Assembly (NCBI RefSeq): GCF_013314535.1
Contig: NZ_JABUAE010000012.1
Location: forward strand, 57,526-121,525
Origin: Bacillus sp. Xin1
GTDB taxonomy: Bacteria; Bacillota; Bacilli; Bacillales; Bacillaceae_G
Direction of reading: 5' to 3'
Length of the DNA stretch: 64,000 nt
Both the position numbers and the translations under genes were made by a program. Under the pieces are notes generated by a model that was not told where the DNA came from, made no database searches, and saw only the letters and a list, made by a program, of their open reading frames with translations. Each line of letters begins with the position of its first letter. Position 1 is the first letter of the stretch. Shown piece after piece: positions 53,967 through 63,913 of the stretch.

Positions 53967-54890
53967 ATGAAAAAATTATTCATTTCACTTACAGTTCTAT
54001 TCGTACTCGTTATGAGTGCTTGTAGCAACGGCTCGACAGATAAGAAAAACGATTCAACTGCAAAGGGAAGTAAATCAGAAACAATTACGTACCAATCTGA
54101 AAATGGTAAAGTTGAAGTTCCTGCAAATCCAAAACGTGTTGTTGTATTATCATCATTCGCAGGTAACGTGATGTCTTTAGGTGTTAATCTTGTTGGTGTA
54201 GATTCATGGTCTAAACACAACCCACGCTTTGATAGCAAACTTAAAAACGTCGCTGAAGTATCAGATGAGAATGTTGAAAAGATTGCAGAATTAAATCCAG
54301 ACTTAATCATCGGTTTATCAAACATTAAAAACGTTGATAAGTTAAAGAAAATCGCTCCTACTGTAACATACACTTACGGAAAAGTTGATTACTTAACACA
54401 ACATGTTGAAATCGGTAAATTACTAAATAAAGAAAAAGAAGCAAAAGCTTGGGTGGATGATTTCAAGAAGCGTGCACAAACAGCTGGTAAAGAAATTAAA
54501 GAAAAAATCGGTGAAGATGCAACAGTTTCTGTTGTTGAAAACTTCAACAAACAACTTTATGTGTACGGCGATAATTGGGGCCGTGGAACAGAAATTCTTT
54601 ACCAAGAAATGAAATTAAAAATGCCCGAAAAAGTAAAAGAAAAAGCATTAAAAGAAGGTTACTACGCATTATCTACTGAGGTATTACCTGAGTTTGCTGG
54701 TGATTACTTAATCGTAAGTAAAAACAAAGATACTGATAACTCATTCCAAGAGACAGAATCATATAAAAACATTCCAGCAGTAAAAAACAATCGTGTATAT
54801 GAAGCAAACATGATGGAATTCTATTTCAATGATCCACTTACATTAGACTTCCAACTAGACTTCTTCAAGAAAAGCTTTCTTGGTCAATAA
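53967..54890 (+). CDS. yfiY: Siderophore-binding lipoprotein, YfiY-like
   Basis: About 307 aa. Signal peptide with lipobox MSACS, Lys/Ser linker, then the periplasmic-binding fold (VEVPANPKRVVVLSSFAGNV, IAELNPDLIIGLSN, FYFNDPLTLDFQLDFF). Extracytoplasmic receptor for a ferric siderophore; B. subtilis YfiY takes hydroxamate/citrate types such as schizokinen, and the same is inferred here. The ATG at 53,967 follows AAAGGAG; the frame extends to 53,919 without a site. Fur box 165 nt upstream. Followed by a hairpin and the two permease genes. Confidence 0.88.
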   Translation: MKKLFISLTVLFVLVMSACSNGSTDKKNDSTAKGSKSETITYQSENGKVEVPANPKRVVVLSSFAGNVMSLGVNLVGVDSWSKHNPRFDSKLKNVAEVSDENVEKIAELNPDLIIGLSNIKNVDKLKKIAPTVTYTYGKVDYLTQHVEIGKLLNKEKEAKAWVDDFKKRAQTAGKEIKEKIGEDATVSVVENFNKQLYVYGDNWGRGTEILYQEMKLKMPEKVKEKALKEGYYALSTEVLPEFAGDYLIVSKNKDTDNSFQETESYKNIPAVKNNRVYEANMMEFYFNDPLTLDFQLDFFKKSFLGQ

Positions 54891-54899
54891 TTCAAACAT

Positions 54900-54928
54900 G
54901 AGGAATTCTTAATTTAAGAATTCCTCTT
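54900..54928 (+). terminator. Attenuator-like hairpin between binding-protein and permease genes
   Basis: GAGGAATTCTTAA / TTAAGAATTCCTC, a perfect stem followed by TTCCTTTATT. Probably lowers permease relative to receptor expression. Confidence 0.75.
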
Positions 54929-54962
54929 CCTTTATTCTATGAAAAGAAAAGATGTGAAACGA

Positions 54963-55979
54963 ATGACAAAAGATCACAACAATCCAAGTTCCATAACTTT
55001 TACATACAAACTAATTTTGAGCATACTTGCATTCTTTCTAATTTTTATGGTGGCAATGGTATTAGGTGCTGCAGATACTTCTATAAAAGATGTATGGTTA
55101 GCACTCACTTCCTCTGCTAAAGGAGACAAGATATCCATTATTCGCGAAATACGTTTGCCACGTGAAGTTGCTGCTATTTTTGTAGGAGCTGGACTTGCTG
55201 TTTCTGGAGCAATTATGCAAGGATTAACACGAAATCCACTTGCAGACCCTGGATTACTCGGCCTAACTGGTGGTGCGAACGCTGCGCTTGCACTGACACT
55301 TGCTTTCAATCCTTCCATAAGCTACCTTTACTTAACACTAGCTTGCTTTATCGGTGCTGCAATTGGCGCTATTATGGTATTTGGAATTGGGATGGTGAAA
55401 AAGGGCGGGCTTTCTCCTCTTCGAATTGTATTAGCTGGTGCTGCTGTTTCAGCATTCCTAATCGCAATTTCAGAAGGTATTGGCATTTATTTTAAAATTT
55501 CACAAGATGTATCACTTTGGACGGCTGGAGGCGTAATTGGAACAACTTGGAGCCAATTAAAAATTATTATTCCAGTTATTTCAATAAGTATATTTATCGC
55601 TATTTTACTTTCAAAGAAATTGACAGTCCTTAGCTTCAGTGAAGAAGTTGCCATTGGACTCGGTCAAAAAATTATCGTCATTAAAACGATTCTATTTATC
55701 ATTATTATCTTACTTGCTGGTGCTTCTGTAGCACTTGTTGGAAACATGGCATTCATCGGTTTAATGGTACCTCATATGGTTCGTCCAATCGTTGGGCCAG
55801 ACTACCGTTTTGTCATACCGATGTCAGTGATCGCTGGTGCTTCTTTTATGCTACTTGCAGATACAATTGGGCGTACAATTAACTCTCCGTATGAAACACC
55901 GGTTACTGCTATTGTCGCTATTGTAGGATTACCATTCTTCCTATTCATTGTTCGTAAAGGAGGAAGAACTTTCTCATGA
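54963..55979 (+). CDS. yfiZ: Siderophore ABC importer permease, YfiZ-like
   Basis: About 338-aa FecCD-family membrane protein with 8-10 helices. Visible: REIRLPREVAAIFVGAGLAVSGAIMQGLTRNPLADPGLLG (family hallmark, split in IRLPRE and QGLTRNPLADPG) and FIGLMVPHMVR near the end. Pairs with the following permease. The start is uncertain: ATG at 54,963 or 54,939, neither with a strong site. The stop overlaps the next start by 4 nt. Confidence 0.88.
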   Translation: MTKDHNNPSSITFTYKLILSILAFFLIFMVAMVLGAADTSIKDVWLALTSSAKGDKISIIREIRLPREVAAIFVGAGLAVSGAIMQGLTRNPLADPGLLGLTGGANAALALTLAFNPSISYLYLTLACFIGAAIGAIMVFGIGMVKKGGLSPLRIVLAGAAVSAFLIAISEGIGIYFKISQDVSLWTAGGVIGTTWSQLKIIIPVISISIFIAILLSKKLTVLSFSEEVAIGLGQKIIVIKTILFIIIILLAGASVALVGNMAFIGLMVPHMVRPIVGPDYRFVIPMSVIAGASFMLLADTIGRTINSPYETPVTAIVAIVGLPFFLFIVRKGGRTFS

Positions 55980-56983
55980 TGCAATCTATTATCAAGAAAC
56001 AACGTCTAATCATACTTGCATTACTTATACTTACTATCACAACAATTGTAATCGGAATGGGACTCGGCTCTGCCTCTCTCTCCTATGACAGATTGATCCC
56101 AACACTTATGGGACAAGGTACATTTAAAGAGGAATTCGTTTTATATTCTTTAAGACTACCTAGAATTGTCATTACATTATTAGCTGGTATGGCACTCGCT
56201 TTATCAGGTGCTATCTTGCAAGGTATTACCCGAAACGATTTAGCTGAACCTGGGATTCTCGGGATCAACTCCGGTGCCGGTGTTGCAGTTGCTGTTTTCT
56301 TTCTATACTTCCCGATAGATGTTGGTTCGTTTCTTTATTTACTACCAGTCGTTGGATTTATCGGAGCTTTTCTGACAGCTTGTCTTATTTACGTATTCTC
56401 ATACAGTAAAACAGAAGGGCTTCAACCAATACGATTAACATTAACCGGTATCGGTTTTGCATTTGCACTATCTGGAACGATGATTGTCCTTATTTCATCA
56501 GCAGACCGTATGAAAGTAGACTTTATTTCAAAATGGATTGCCGGAAACATCTGGGGAGATGACTGGATCTTCGTTTTAGCAATGCTCCCATGGTTAATCG
56601 TATTGATCCCGTTTGTTTTCTATAAAGCAAATCGATTAAACATTCTAGCATTAAACGAACCTGTCGCAATTGGAGTTGGAATTGAAATTGAAAAAGAACG
56701 CAGATACTTATTAATTGCAGCCGTTGCGCTTGCAGCTGCAGCTGTTTCTGTAACAGGGGGAATTAGCTTTATCGGACTGATGGCTCCTCACATCGCAAAA
56801 TCTTTAGTAGGTCCAAGACACCAAATATTCATGCCTATCGCTGTTTTAATTGGTGGATGGTTATTGCTATTAGCAGATACAATTGGACGAAATATTGTCG
56901 AATCTAACGGCATTCCAGCAGGTATTATCGTTGCTTTAATTGGTGCACCTTACTTTATGTACTTATTGTTGAAGAAAGCATAA
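55976..56983 (+). CDS. yfhA: Siderophore ABC importer permease, YfhA-like
   Basis: 335-aa FecCD permease, partner of the previous one. Visible: LRLPRIVITLLAGMALALSG, QGITRNDLAEPGILGINSGAG and FIGLMAPHIAKSLVG. ATGA overlap with the upstream gene shows translational coupling. The operon has no ATPase gene, as in B. subtilis yfiYZ-yfhA, where a shared ATPase (YusV) is used; the orphan YclP ATPase at 3,245 is a different subgroup but could be tested. Confidence 0.88.
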   Translation: MMQSIIKKQRLIILALLILTITTIVIGMGLGSASLSYDRLIPTLMGQGTFKEEFVLYSLRLPRIVITLLAGMALALSGAILQGITRNDLAEPGILGINSGAGVAVAVFFLYFPIDVGSFLYLLPVVGFIGAFLTACLIYVFSYSKTEGLQPIRLTLTGIGFAFALSGTMIVLISSADRMKVDFISKWIAGNIWGDDWIFVLAMLPWLIVLIPFVFYKANRLNILALNEPVAIGVGIEIEKERRYLLIAAVALAAAAVSVTGGISFIGLMAPHIAKSLVGPRHQIFMPIAVLIGGWLLLLADTIGRNIVESNGIPAGIIVALIGAPYFMYLLLKKA

Positions 56984-57023
56984 AAAACCCCCTTCAAGAG
57001 TAAAAATCTTGAAGGGGGTTTTC
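56982..57023. terminator. Bidirectional terminator between convergent genes
   Basis: Stem AAAACCCCCTTCAAGA / TCTTGAAGGGGGTTTT. Confidence 0.95.
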
Positions 57024-57034
57024 ATTTCATTTTA

Positions 57035-57673
57035 CTACTGTCCATACCCTTCAAACTTCTTCGCCAAATTCTCCATCTCATCTTCTGGCAATAGCTTCGG
57101 TTCTCCAACACTTTTTGTTTGATAATAAATTTGTGCACAAAACTCAATTTCTTCAGCAACAGTAAATGCCATTTTTATACTGTTTCCACCAGCTATTAAA
57201 CCGTGATTCGCAAGTAAAACTGCACGCCGGTCAATCATTCCCTCAAAAGCTGCCTCAGCTAATTCCTTTGTTCCAAATGTTTCATAAGGTGCACAGCGGA
57301 CATTTGGACCTGCAAAGGCGATTAAATAAGATACTGCTGGAAGCTCCCATCCTAATGATGCAATTGTTTTTGCATAAGGCGAGTGAGTGTGCACAAGCGC
57401 ATTGATATCCTCACGCTTTCTATAATAAATAAGATGCATATCCAGTTCACTTGAAGGCCTTCTTTCACCTTCTACAATCTCACCATCTAAATTCAATATA
57501 ACTACATCTTCAGGCGTTGTTTCAAAATAATCTAAGCCACTTGGGCTTATTGCAACAAGACCTTGCTCACGATTAAAGATACTAATATTACCGCCTGTTC
57601 CCTTTGTCAATCCGCTAGTGATCATTTTCTTACCATACGCTACAATCTCTTCTCTTTCTTTTTGTAGTAACAT
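57035..57673 (-). CDS. drdA: Class II aldolase, probably 5-deoxyribulose 1-phosphate aldolase
   Basis: 212 aa, fuculose-phosphate aldolase/adducin family. Visible: GTGGNISIF, ISPSGLDY, catalytic Glu in SSELDMHLIYY, zinc-binding HTHSPYA and LANHGLIAGG. The position after an MtnA-like isomerase and MtnK-like kinase, without mtnW/X/B/D, fits the 5-deoxyribose disposal route described in B. thuringiensis (aldol cleavage to DHAP and acetaldehyde) rather than full methionine salvage. ATG at 57,673 after AGGGGG. A 385-bp gap separates it from the isomerase gene. Confidence 0.75.
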   Translation of the reverse strand: MLLQKEREEIVAYGKKMITSGLTKGTGGNISIFNREQGLVAISPSGLDYFETTPEDVVILNLDGEIVEGERRPSSELDMHLIYYRKREDINALVHTHSPYAKTIASLGWELPAVSYLIAFAGPNVRCAPYETFGTKELAEAAFEGMIDRRAVLLANHGLIAGGNSIKMAFTVAEEIEFCAQIYYQTKSVGEPKLLPEDEMENLAKKFEGYGQ

Positions 57674-58058
57674 ATTTATATCCCCCTTGATGTGAACCTT
57701 GTGATGACTAGTTTGCTAAAATAATTGGTGTACCATATTCTTTATAGTTGTTAATATACAAATCTATTTTGATTTTTCAACATATAATCCCCTGCTATGA
57801 AGAACAAAAGGTGACCTGCACTCTTTTTCTCTCTTTGTTTTAACTTGGCATGTGGCAGGAAAAAGACCTGACCGCTTCTATGCATGGCTAGATGCTCTCT
57901 CCCACCTAAACAGAATAATCTTATGTCGGTTTTTCAATTTGTATTTATATACATTCTTGCTGCAATGGTGTTAGTGGCACCATTGTATCTGTAATAATTT
58001 TTGTAATGCACTGTTTATTACACACTTCATAAAAATAGATTTATCTATTCCATAATGA
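57674..58058. other. 385-bp intergenic region between drdI and drdA
   Basis: Contains the possible structured RNA at 57,809-57,907, a hairpin CAATGGTG / CACCATTG at 57,965-57,988 and a weak terminator-like stem next to the drdI stop (AATAGAT/ATCTATT then T5 on the minus strand). Confidence 0.5.
57809..57907 (-). ncRNA. Possible structured RNA element upstream of drdA (unassigned)
   Basis: AGGTG/CACCT can close the region, with inner pairs CCTGC/GCAGG and GCAT/ATGC, a three-stem layout more GC-rich than the flanks. It matches no riboswitch class I can name. It may be a leader of drdA, or just another repeat. Confidence 0.3.
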
Positions 58059-59099
58059 CTAAAATAGCTTTCTTAAGTTCTCAGTAAATGGAGCCCTAAC
58101 AATCCCCTTTTCCGTAATAATTGCTGTTACATTCTCATGCGGTGTTACATCAAATGCTGGATTATATACTTTACTTTCTTTTGGAGCTGAATATTGTCCA
58201 AATCGATTAATTACTTCAGAAGCATCTCGCTCTTCAATTGGAATTTCCTTACCTGTTGGTGTTTTTAAGTCAATTGTCGGCGTTGGTGCTGCGACATAGA
58301 ATGGGATGTTATAGTATTTTGCTAAAATGGACACACCAAGTGTTCCAATTTTATTTGCCACATCACCATTTGCTGCTACGCGGTCACAACCAACTATAAC
58401 TGCGTCGATTTTCCCTTGTGACATAACCATCGCCGCCATGTTATCGGTAATGACAGTTACATCAATACCAGCTCTCTGTAATTCTAGTGCTGTTAGTGTT
58501 GATCCTTGTAATCTAGGACGGGTCTCATCAGAATAAATTTTTAAGTCCCATCCCTTTTCTTTGGCTAAGTACATCGGCGCTGTTGCAGTACCATATTTCG
58601 TTGTTGCTAAAGCACCAGCGTTACAGTGCGTAAGTACACCCATACCATCTCGGAACAATGTTAATGCATGCTCTCCAATTTTACGGTTAATTTCTTCGTC
58701 TTCTTTATGAATTGCTTTTGCTTCCTCTAACAACCTATTTTTTAATTCATCGATAGATAAATGGGAATGTTCTTTTGCCACATTTTCCATTCTCTCAAGC
58801 GCCCAAAATAAGTTTACTGCTGTCGGTCTTGATGTCGCTAAGTATGTGCAGACCTTTTTTACTTCTCCTATAAATGACTCCAATAAATCTTCAGATGCTC
58901 CCTTTACACCTAAATACACACCGTAAGCTGCTGAAACACCAATTGCCGGTGCCCCGCGCACTTTCATGACTTGAATGGCATCCCATACACCCTCAGCTGT
59001 TGTAAAAGATTCATAGACTACCTCATTCGGTAATAACGTTTGATCTAATAAAACTAAAGCATCATCTTTCCACTGAATTGGTATTAATTGCTCTGACAT
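58059..59099 (-). CDS. drdI: MtnA-type aldose phosphate isomerase (5-deoxyribose 1-phosphate / methylthioribose 1-phosphate isomerase)
   Basis: 346 aa, eIF2B-like fold. Visible: [32 protein letters not shown] with the catalytic Cys, [20 protein letters not shown] with the catalytic Asp. Converts a ribose 1-phosphate analogue to the ribulose form. B. cereus-group genomes carry two MtnA paralogs; this one, grouped with a class II aldolase, is likely the 5-deoxyribose enzyme, though activity on methylthioribose 1-phosphate is possible. ATG at 59,099 after AAGGAGAG, 12 nt behind the kinase gene. Confidence 0.85.
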   Translation of the reverse strand: MSEQLIPIQWKDDALVLLDQTLLPNEVVYESFTTAEGVWDAIQVMKVRGAPAIGVSAAYGVYLGVKGASEDLLESFIGEVKKVCTYLATSRPTAVNLFWALERMENVAKEHSHLSIDELKNRLLEEAKAIHKEDEEINRKIGEHALTLFRDGMGVLTHCNAGALATTKYGTATAPMYLAKEKGWDLKIYSDETRPRLQGSTLTALELQRAGIDVTVITDNMAAMVMSQGKIDAVIVGCDRVAANGDVANKIGTLGVSILAKYYNIPFYVAAPTPTIDLKTPTGKEIPIEERDASEVINRFGQYSAPKESKVYNPAFDVTPHENVTAIITEKGIVRAPFTENLRKLF

Positions 59100-59111
59100 T
59101 GTCTTCTCTCC

Positions 59112-60341
59112 TTACTTTGCACTATGCATAGACTGTTCTTTTAACGTTTGTAAAAAGCTCGTTCCTGTTCTATATTCATCTGCTCGTAAAATAAATTTCT
59201 TCGCTGCTTGTAAACAAATACGTTCTGCTCTCGCACGAGATTCATCATTAGGAATCGATGTAATATCTTTCACCTTCGCTAATCCGACAATGCGACGTAT
59301 TAACTCAAGTCCCGTTACAGCAGCCGTATCCTCTAATATAGACTGTAAATACCAACGATCAAATCCAGTTTCCTTTGCCATAATCTCTTTTACATGAATA
59401 TCCCATGCTTCTAAAAATTTCTTCTCAAATAAGTCGATTACATCTATAATCGTAGATTCCAACCAACTCATATATGTATCTTTCTCTATTCCATCGGCCA
59501 TCACCACATCAGCATTTATCCAAGCAAACATTAAATTTGCCATCACATTCCCAACGTCATATCCCATCGGGCCATAGAAAGCAAACTCTGGATCAATCAC
59601 CTTTGTAGAGTCTTTTCTTACAAACACAGAACCAGTGTGTAAATCACCATGAAGTAATGCCTGCGCATTCGTCATAAATGAAAATTTACGTTTTGCTACT
59701 TCTAGACGGAGCTTATCATCTCCATATATATGCTCCCGAATCCATCCTTCATTTAGTGAAAACAGTTCGTTGCGTTTGTTATGATCTGTAAAAGGCTCAG
59801 AGTATACAAGATCTTCCGTAATCTCACATAGCTCAGGATTCATATAATTTTTCACAAGTTCCTTCTTCTCTTTATGATTCATTACTACATCAGATGTTAG
59901 GAAAAGCGTATTGACCATAAAAGTCGTTAAATCCTCCGCAAGCTTTGGAAATATTTGATGGTTAATAAGTGCGGTCCGCAAAATCGTATGGTCTGATAAA
60001 TCTTCCATCACACAGCAATTCATCACGCTATCAAATACATACACATCAGGTACAAGTCCAGATGCCAGCTTCCCCTCTAGCTGCAACACATTTGACTCAA
60101 TACGAATTCGATTTGTAGATAGTTTAAACTCATCTGAAATACGCGCTGTATCCCCAGCTTGCTTCACAATGACAGAAGTTCCATTTTTCTCATCCCAAAC
60201 ACGAAACACATAATTTAAATTGCCATCCCCAATTTCTTTACACTGTAAGCCCTTTATATTTTCAAACTTAGGTAACTTCTCTTTCACATACTCAATCACA
60301 TCATTAGCTTCCATTAAAAAATACTCTGTGAACTTAGCCAT
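59112..60341 (-). CDS. drdK: MtnK-type sugar kinase (5-deoxyribose or methylthioribose kinase)
   Basis: About 409 aa, aminoglycoside-phosphotransferase-like fold. Visible: [11 protein letters not shown] and VIVKQAGD (ATP lobe), catalytic [11 protein letters not shown] and metal-binding [11 protein letters not shown]. Phosphorylates C1 of the sugar. First gene of the kinase-isomerase operon. ATG at 60,341 has GGAGGG 7 nt upstream, better than 60,356. A cre site lies 20-35 bp upstream, so carbon catabolite control is likely; no S-box precedes it, unlike classical methionine-salvage mtnK genes in Bacillus. Confidence 0.85.
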   Translation of the reverse strand: MAKFTEYFLMEANDVIEYVKEKLPKFENIKGLQCKEIGDGNLNYVFRVWDEKNGTSVIVKQAGDTARISDEFKLSTNRIRIESNVLQLEGKLASGLVPDVYVFDSVMNCCVMEDLSDHTILRTALINHQIFPKLAEDLTTFMVNTLFLTSDVVMNHKEKKELVKNYMNPELCEITEDLVYSEPFTDHNKRNELFSLNEGWIREHIYGDDKLRLEVAKRKFSFMTNAQALLHGDLHTGSVFVRKDSTKVIDPEFAFYGPMGYDVGNVMANLMFAWINADVVMADGIEKDTYMSWLESTIIDVIDLFEKKFLEAWDIHVKEIMAKETGFDRWYLQSILEDTAAVTGLELIRRIVGLAKVKDITSIPNDESRARAERICLQAAKKFILRADEYRTGTSFLQTLKEQSMHSAK

Positions 60342-60361
60342 GGTTTCTCCCTCCACACTAA

Positions 60362-60376
60362 ATGTAAGCGTTTTCT
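60362..60376 (-). promoter_or_regulatory. cre site before the kinase-isomerase operon
   Basis: ATGTAAGCGTTTTCT fits the CcpA consensus WTGNAANCGNWNNCW at every defined position. Confidence 0.75.
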
Positions 60377-60931
60377 AAAAGCCGTAAAAAATAATAGATT
60401 GAAAGCTTTGTGCTCAATCTATGTTATAGATTGTTCTTTTTGTATCATATGTTGTTCGAAACGAACATCTAATTTTTATTATAGCTTGCTGAAAATGGGC
60501 GTCAATGTTTCTTTTCATACATAAAGTAAAACTTTAATCAGTGGTTTTCTTCTATCCTCCACATAACTTCTTTGCCTTTGCTGAATTTTAAGGTCAGGTT
60601 CTTACCATTCGTTAATATAGAATACAACTTAAGAATAACTAAAATTCCTCATCTATCCTAATCCATTCACTTTTTTATTCATCATTCCGATGCACATAAT
60701 CATATTATTATTCTCTAACGAAATAAGGATTGCTATGAAACAAATCATAGAAAAAGATTCGCTTGAAATTTCAAATAATATTCAAATTATAATTAGAGTT
60801 ATTGATGGTATCTTCTACTATAATAGAATGAAAAGGAATAAATTTTACCAGTATCGCATCCATTTTAAGAGAAAGAACCTTATATTTCTAAATCAATTGA
60901 TAATTCTTTTCAATAAAGTTGTACATTCCCC
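60377..60931. other. Gene-free region before ahpC
   Basis: Holds a hairpin (AGATTGA-AAGCT..CTCAATCT, about 60,397-60,421), bcr1-like copy D and AT-rich sequence. An 81-codon frame at 60,690 has no ribosome binding site and biased composition, so I do not call it. Confidence 0.5.
60521..60626. repeat. bcr1-like dispersed repeat, copy D (degenerate)
   Basis: Begins ATAAAGTAAAACTTTAATCA, keeps ACATAACTTCTTTGCC and TGAATTTTAAGG, and ends near CGTTAATATAGAATA; the central GGGCTTTTACGGGCA block is deleted. Confidence 0.7.
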
Positions 60932-60986
60932 TTGACAAAATAAACAATTTTATATGATAATAAATATCGAATTAGAATTATTATAG
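60932..60986 (+). promoter_or_regulatory. ahpC promoter with PerR box
   Basis: -35 TTGACA (60,932-60,937), -10 region TATGATAAT (60,953-60,961). TTAGAATTATTATAG (60,972-60,986) matches the PerR box at 13 of 15 positions, directly after the promoter, which suits repression relieved by peroxide. Confidence 0.85.
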
Positions 60987-61059
60987 TTAATTAAAAAATT
61001 TATTTTATGAGCAAGCTAATTTATGTTGCTTAAAACCCACATTTAGGAGGAATTTTAAT

Positions 61060-61623
61060 ATGTTATTAATCGGCACAGAAGTAAAACCTTTTAAAGCAAA
61101 TGCTTACCATAATGGAGAGTTTATCCAAGTTACTGACGAAAGTTTCAAAGGCAAATGGAGCGTAGTTTGCTTCTACCCAGCAGACTTCACATTCGTATGC
61201 CCAACTGAACTTGAAGATTTACAAAACCAATACGCAACTTTAAAAGAACTAGGCGTTGAAGTATACTCTGTATCTACAGACACTCACTTCACACATAAAG
61301 CATGGCATGATAGCTCAGAAACTATCGGCAAAATCGAATACATTATGATTGGAGACCCAACTCGCACAATCACTAGCAACTTCGACGTATTAGTTGAAGA
61401 AGAAGGTCTTGCTGCTCGCGGTACATTCATCATTGACCCAGACGGCGTTATCCAGTCTATGGAAATCAATGCTGACGGTATCGGCCGTGATGCAAGTATC
61501 CTTGTTAACAAAATTAAAGCAGCACAATACGTTCGCAACAATCCAGGTGAAGTTTGCCCAGCTAAATGGCAAGAAGGTTCTGCAACACTTAAACCAAGCC
61601 TTGACCTTGTAGGCAAAATCTAA
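61060..61623 (+). CDS. ahpC: Alkyl hydroperoxide reductase peroxiredoxin subunit
   Basis: 187-aa typical 2-Cys peroxiredoxin that reduces hydrogen peroxide and organic peroxides. Peroxidatic Cys in DFTFVCPTE (about residue 47), resolving Cys in GEVCPAKW (about 166), with GTFIIDPDG between. Usual AhpC length. ATG at 61,060 after AGGAGG. 14 nt before ahpF, its dedicated reductase. PerR box upstream. Confidence 0.98.
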   Translation: MLLIGTEVKPFKANAYHNGEFIQVTDESFKGKWSVVCFYPADFTFVCPTELEDLQNQYATLKELGVEVYSVSTDTHFTHKAWHDSSETIGKIEYIMIGDPTRTITSNFDVLVEEEGLAARGTFIIDPDGVIQSMEINADGIGRDASILVNKIKAAQYVRNNPGEVCPAKWQEGSATLKPSLDLVGKI

Positions 61624-61637
61624 GGAGTTCGATCAAA

Positions 61638-63164
61638 ATGATACTAGATGCAGATATAAAAACACAACTAGCCCAATACCTTCAGTTAATGGAGAACGAT
61701 ATTTTACTTAAAGTTAGCGCAGGAGACGATAACGTATCTAAAGATATGCTATCCCTAGTAGACGAATTAGCTACTATGTCATCTAAGATTACAGTAGAAA
61801 ACGTTGAACTAGAGAGAACACCAAGCTTTAGCGTAAATCGCCCTGGTGAAGACACTGGTGTAGTATTCGCTGGTATTCCATTAGGACACGAATTTACTTC
61901 ATTAGTGTTAGCTTTACTACAAGTGAGTGGACGTGCTCCAAAAGTTGAACAAAAATTAATCGATCAAATAAAAAACATTCAAGGCGAATATCATTTTGAA
62001 TCTTATATCAGCCTAAGTTGTCATAACTGCCCTGATGTTGTACAAGCTCTTAACGTAATGAGCGTTCTAAACTCTGGTATTACCCATACTATGATTGACG
62101 GCGCTGCGTTCAAAGAGGAAGTAGAAAGTAAAGACATCATGGCAGTACCAACTGTTTACCTAAATGGTGAATCTTTCGGAAGCGGTCGTATGACACTTGA
62201 AGAAATTTTAGCTAAAATGGGTAACGGTCCAGATGCATCAGAGCTTTCTGATAAAGATCCGTACGATGTTCTTGTTGTTGGTGGCGGCCCAGCTGGTGCA
62301 AGTGCAGCAGTTTATGCAGCACGTAAAGGCATCCGCACTGGTATCGTTGCTGAGCGCTTCGGTGGTCAAGTAATGGATACGATGGGTATTGAGAACTTCA
62401 TCAGCGTAAAACGCACTGAAGGTCCTAAGCTAGTAGCAAGCCTTGAAGAGCACGTAAAAGAATACGACATCGATGTAATGAATCTACAACGTGCAAAACG
62501 TTTAGAGAAAAAAGAACTTATTGAAGTGGAACTTGAAAACGGCGCTATTCTAAAAAGTAAGAGCGTAATCGTTTCAACAGGTGCCCGCTGGCGTAATGTG
62601 GGCGTACCGGGTGAAGCTGAGTTCAAAAACAAAGGTGTAGCATATTGCCCACACTGTGACGGTCCATTATTCACAGGAAAAGATGTAGCAGTTATCGGTG
62701 GCGGTAACTCTGGTATTGAAGCAGCAATCGACTTAGCTGGTATTGTAAAACACGTAACTGTTCTTGAATTCATGCCAGAATTAAAAGCTGATGCTGTCTT
62801 GCAAGATCGTCTTTACAGCTTACCTAACATAACTGTTCTAAAGAACGTTCAAACGAAAGAAATTACTGGTACTGACAAAGTAAACGGTATTTCTTACATC
62901 GACCGTGAAACAGAAGAAGTTCATCACATCGAACTTCAAGGTGTATTCGTTCAAATCGGTCTTGTGCCAAACACAGATTGGTTAGGCGACACAGTTGAAC
63001 GTGTTCGTGGTGAGATCGTAACAGACAAGCACGGTGCTACAAACGTACCAGGAGTGTTTGCTGCAGGTGACTGTACAAATAATCCGTACAAACAAATTAT
63101 CATTTCTATGGGATCAGGTGCGAATGCAGCTTTAGGTGCATTTGATTACTTAATCCGTAACTAA
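61638..63164 (+). CDS. ahpF: Alkyl hydroperoxide reductase flavoprotein subunit
   Basis: 508-aa NADH-dependent reductase of AhpC. N-terminal double thioredoxin-like domain with CHNC redox pair (about residue 128), then FAD motif [23 protein letters not shown] motif [12 protein letters not shown] and second redox pair CPHC, and [16 protein letters not shown] near the end. ATG at 61,638 after AAGGAG. Co-transcribed with ahpC. Confidence 0.98.
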   Translation: MILDADIKTQLAQYLQLMENDILLKVSAGDDNVSKDMLSLVDELATMSSKITVENVELERTPSFSVNRPGEDTGVVFAGIPLGHEFTSLVLALLQVSGRAPKVEQKLIDQIKNIQGEYHFESYISLSCHNCPDVVQALNVMSVLNSGITHTMIDGAAFKEEVESKDIMAVPTVYLNGESFGSGRMTLEEILAKMGNGPDASELSDKDPYDVLVVGGGPAGASAAVYAARKGIRTGIVAERFGGQVMDTMGIENFISVKRTEGPKLVASLEEHVKEYDIDVMNLQRAKRLEKKELIEVELENGAILKSKSVIVSTGARWRNVGVPGEAEFKNKGVAYCPHCDGPLFTGKDVAVIGGGNSGIEAAIDLAGIVKHVTVLEFMPELKADAVLQDRLYSLPNITVLKNVQTKEITGTDKVNGISYIDRETEEVHHIELQGVFVQIGLVPNTDWLGDTVERVRGEIVTDKHGATNVPGVFAAGDCTNNPYKQIIISMGSGANAALGAFDYLIRN

Positions 63165-63209
63165 TAAAACGGACGTGAGTCATACGTTTTATTAATAAAT
63201 ATGATTTAC

Positions 63210-63251
63210 AAAAATGGCTGTACTATCAATTAGATAGCACAGCCATTTTTT
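63210..63251. terminator. Bidirectional terminator between ahpF and the methyltransferase gene
   Basis: Stem AAAAATGGCTGTGCTATC-type (AAAAATGGCTGTACTATC / GATAGCACAGCCATTTTT), T-run on both strands. Confidence 0.9.
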
Positions 63252-63867
63252 ATCTTCCCATTACTCCTAATCTATAAATTAAAAACCTTTCATTCCCATT
63301 CTTCTCATAAGCGCCCGGCAACCTAACTTCCTTCTTCAACTCAAATGCCGTCTGATTCTCTAAGAAAAAGATATAATCCTCCGATGGATAATACAAAATA
63401 ATATCAATGTCTCTTTCTATTTCCTCCACTGAAAGCAATATGTTATTTACGACATTCATAAATACTTGCACAGAAAATGGATTAAAGAAATAAAATCGGT
63501 TATCACGTGAATCAATTTCATATTCCTGCGCTAAACAACATTGAAACCCAATTTTATTCTTACTACTCTTCGACTTTCTCGCGTAACGTTCACGATTTTC
63601 CATCGCTTCTTTAAAGAATTCTTCATTCATTTCAATTCCAACTGCTGAAGCACCGCACTTATGATGAAAATAAAAGTTTAATCTTCCTTTTCCACACCCA
63701 AAATCTATGACTCGATCGTTACTACTTATTTCATATTGATTCAACAGTTCTTCTAATCCACTATATGGCGTTGGTTCGTAACGATGATAATGGAGAGACT
63801 TATTGAATCCTTTTTGCTCTCCTACTGTTTTTATATTTAATACCGCATCATAATATTGTTCGTTCAT
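63250..63867 (-). CDS. SAM-dependent methyltransferase
   Basis: About 205 aa, class I Rossmann methyltransferase. Motif I VIDFGCGKGRLNFYF, motif II acidic residue in AVGIEMNEEF, and FYFFNPFS at the motif IV place (NPF-type). Substrate unknown. The ATG at 63,867 has GGGAGAAAA 8 nt upstream; the longer frame to 63,912 has no site. Monocistronic as far as visible. Confidence 0.85.
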   Translation of the reverse strand: MNEQYYDAVLNIKTVGEQKGFNKSLHYHRYEPTPYSGLEELLNQYEISSNDRVIDFGCGKGRLNFYFHHKCGASAVGIEMNEEFFKEAMENRERYARKSKSSKNKIGFQCCLAQEYEIDSRDNRFYFFNPFSVQVFMNVVNNILLSVEEIERDIDIILYYPSEDYIFFLENQTAFELKKEVRLPGAYEKNGNERFLIYRLGVMGR

Positions 63868-63913
63868 TGGTTTTCTCCCATTTAAGAAATAATACTTTTT
63901 ATTATACACCACA

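Noticed and set aside
60690-60935. 81-codon frame before ahpC
   Set aside because: No ribosome binding site, Ile/Asn/Lys-rich chance composition, and it runs into the ahpC promoter.
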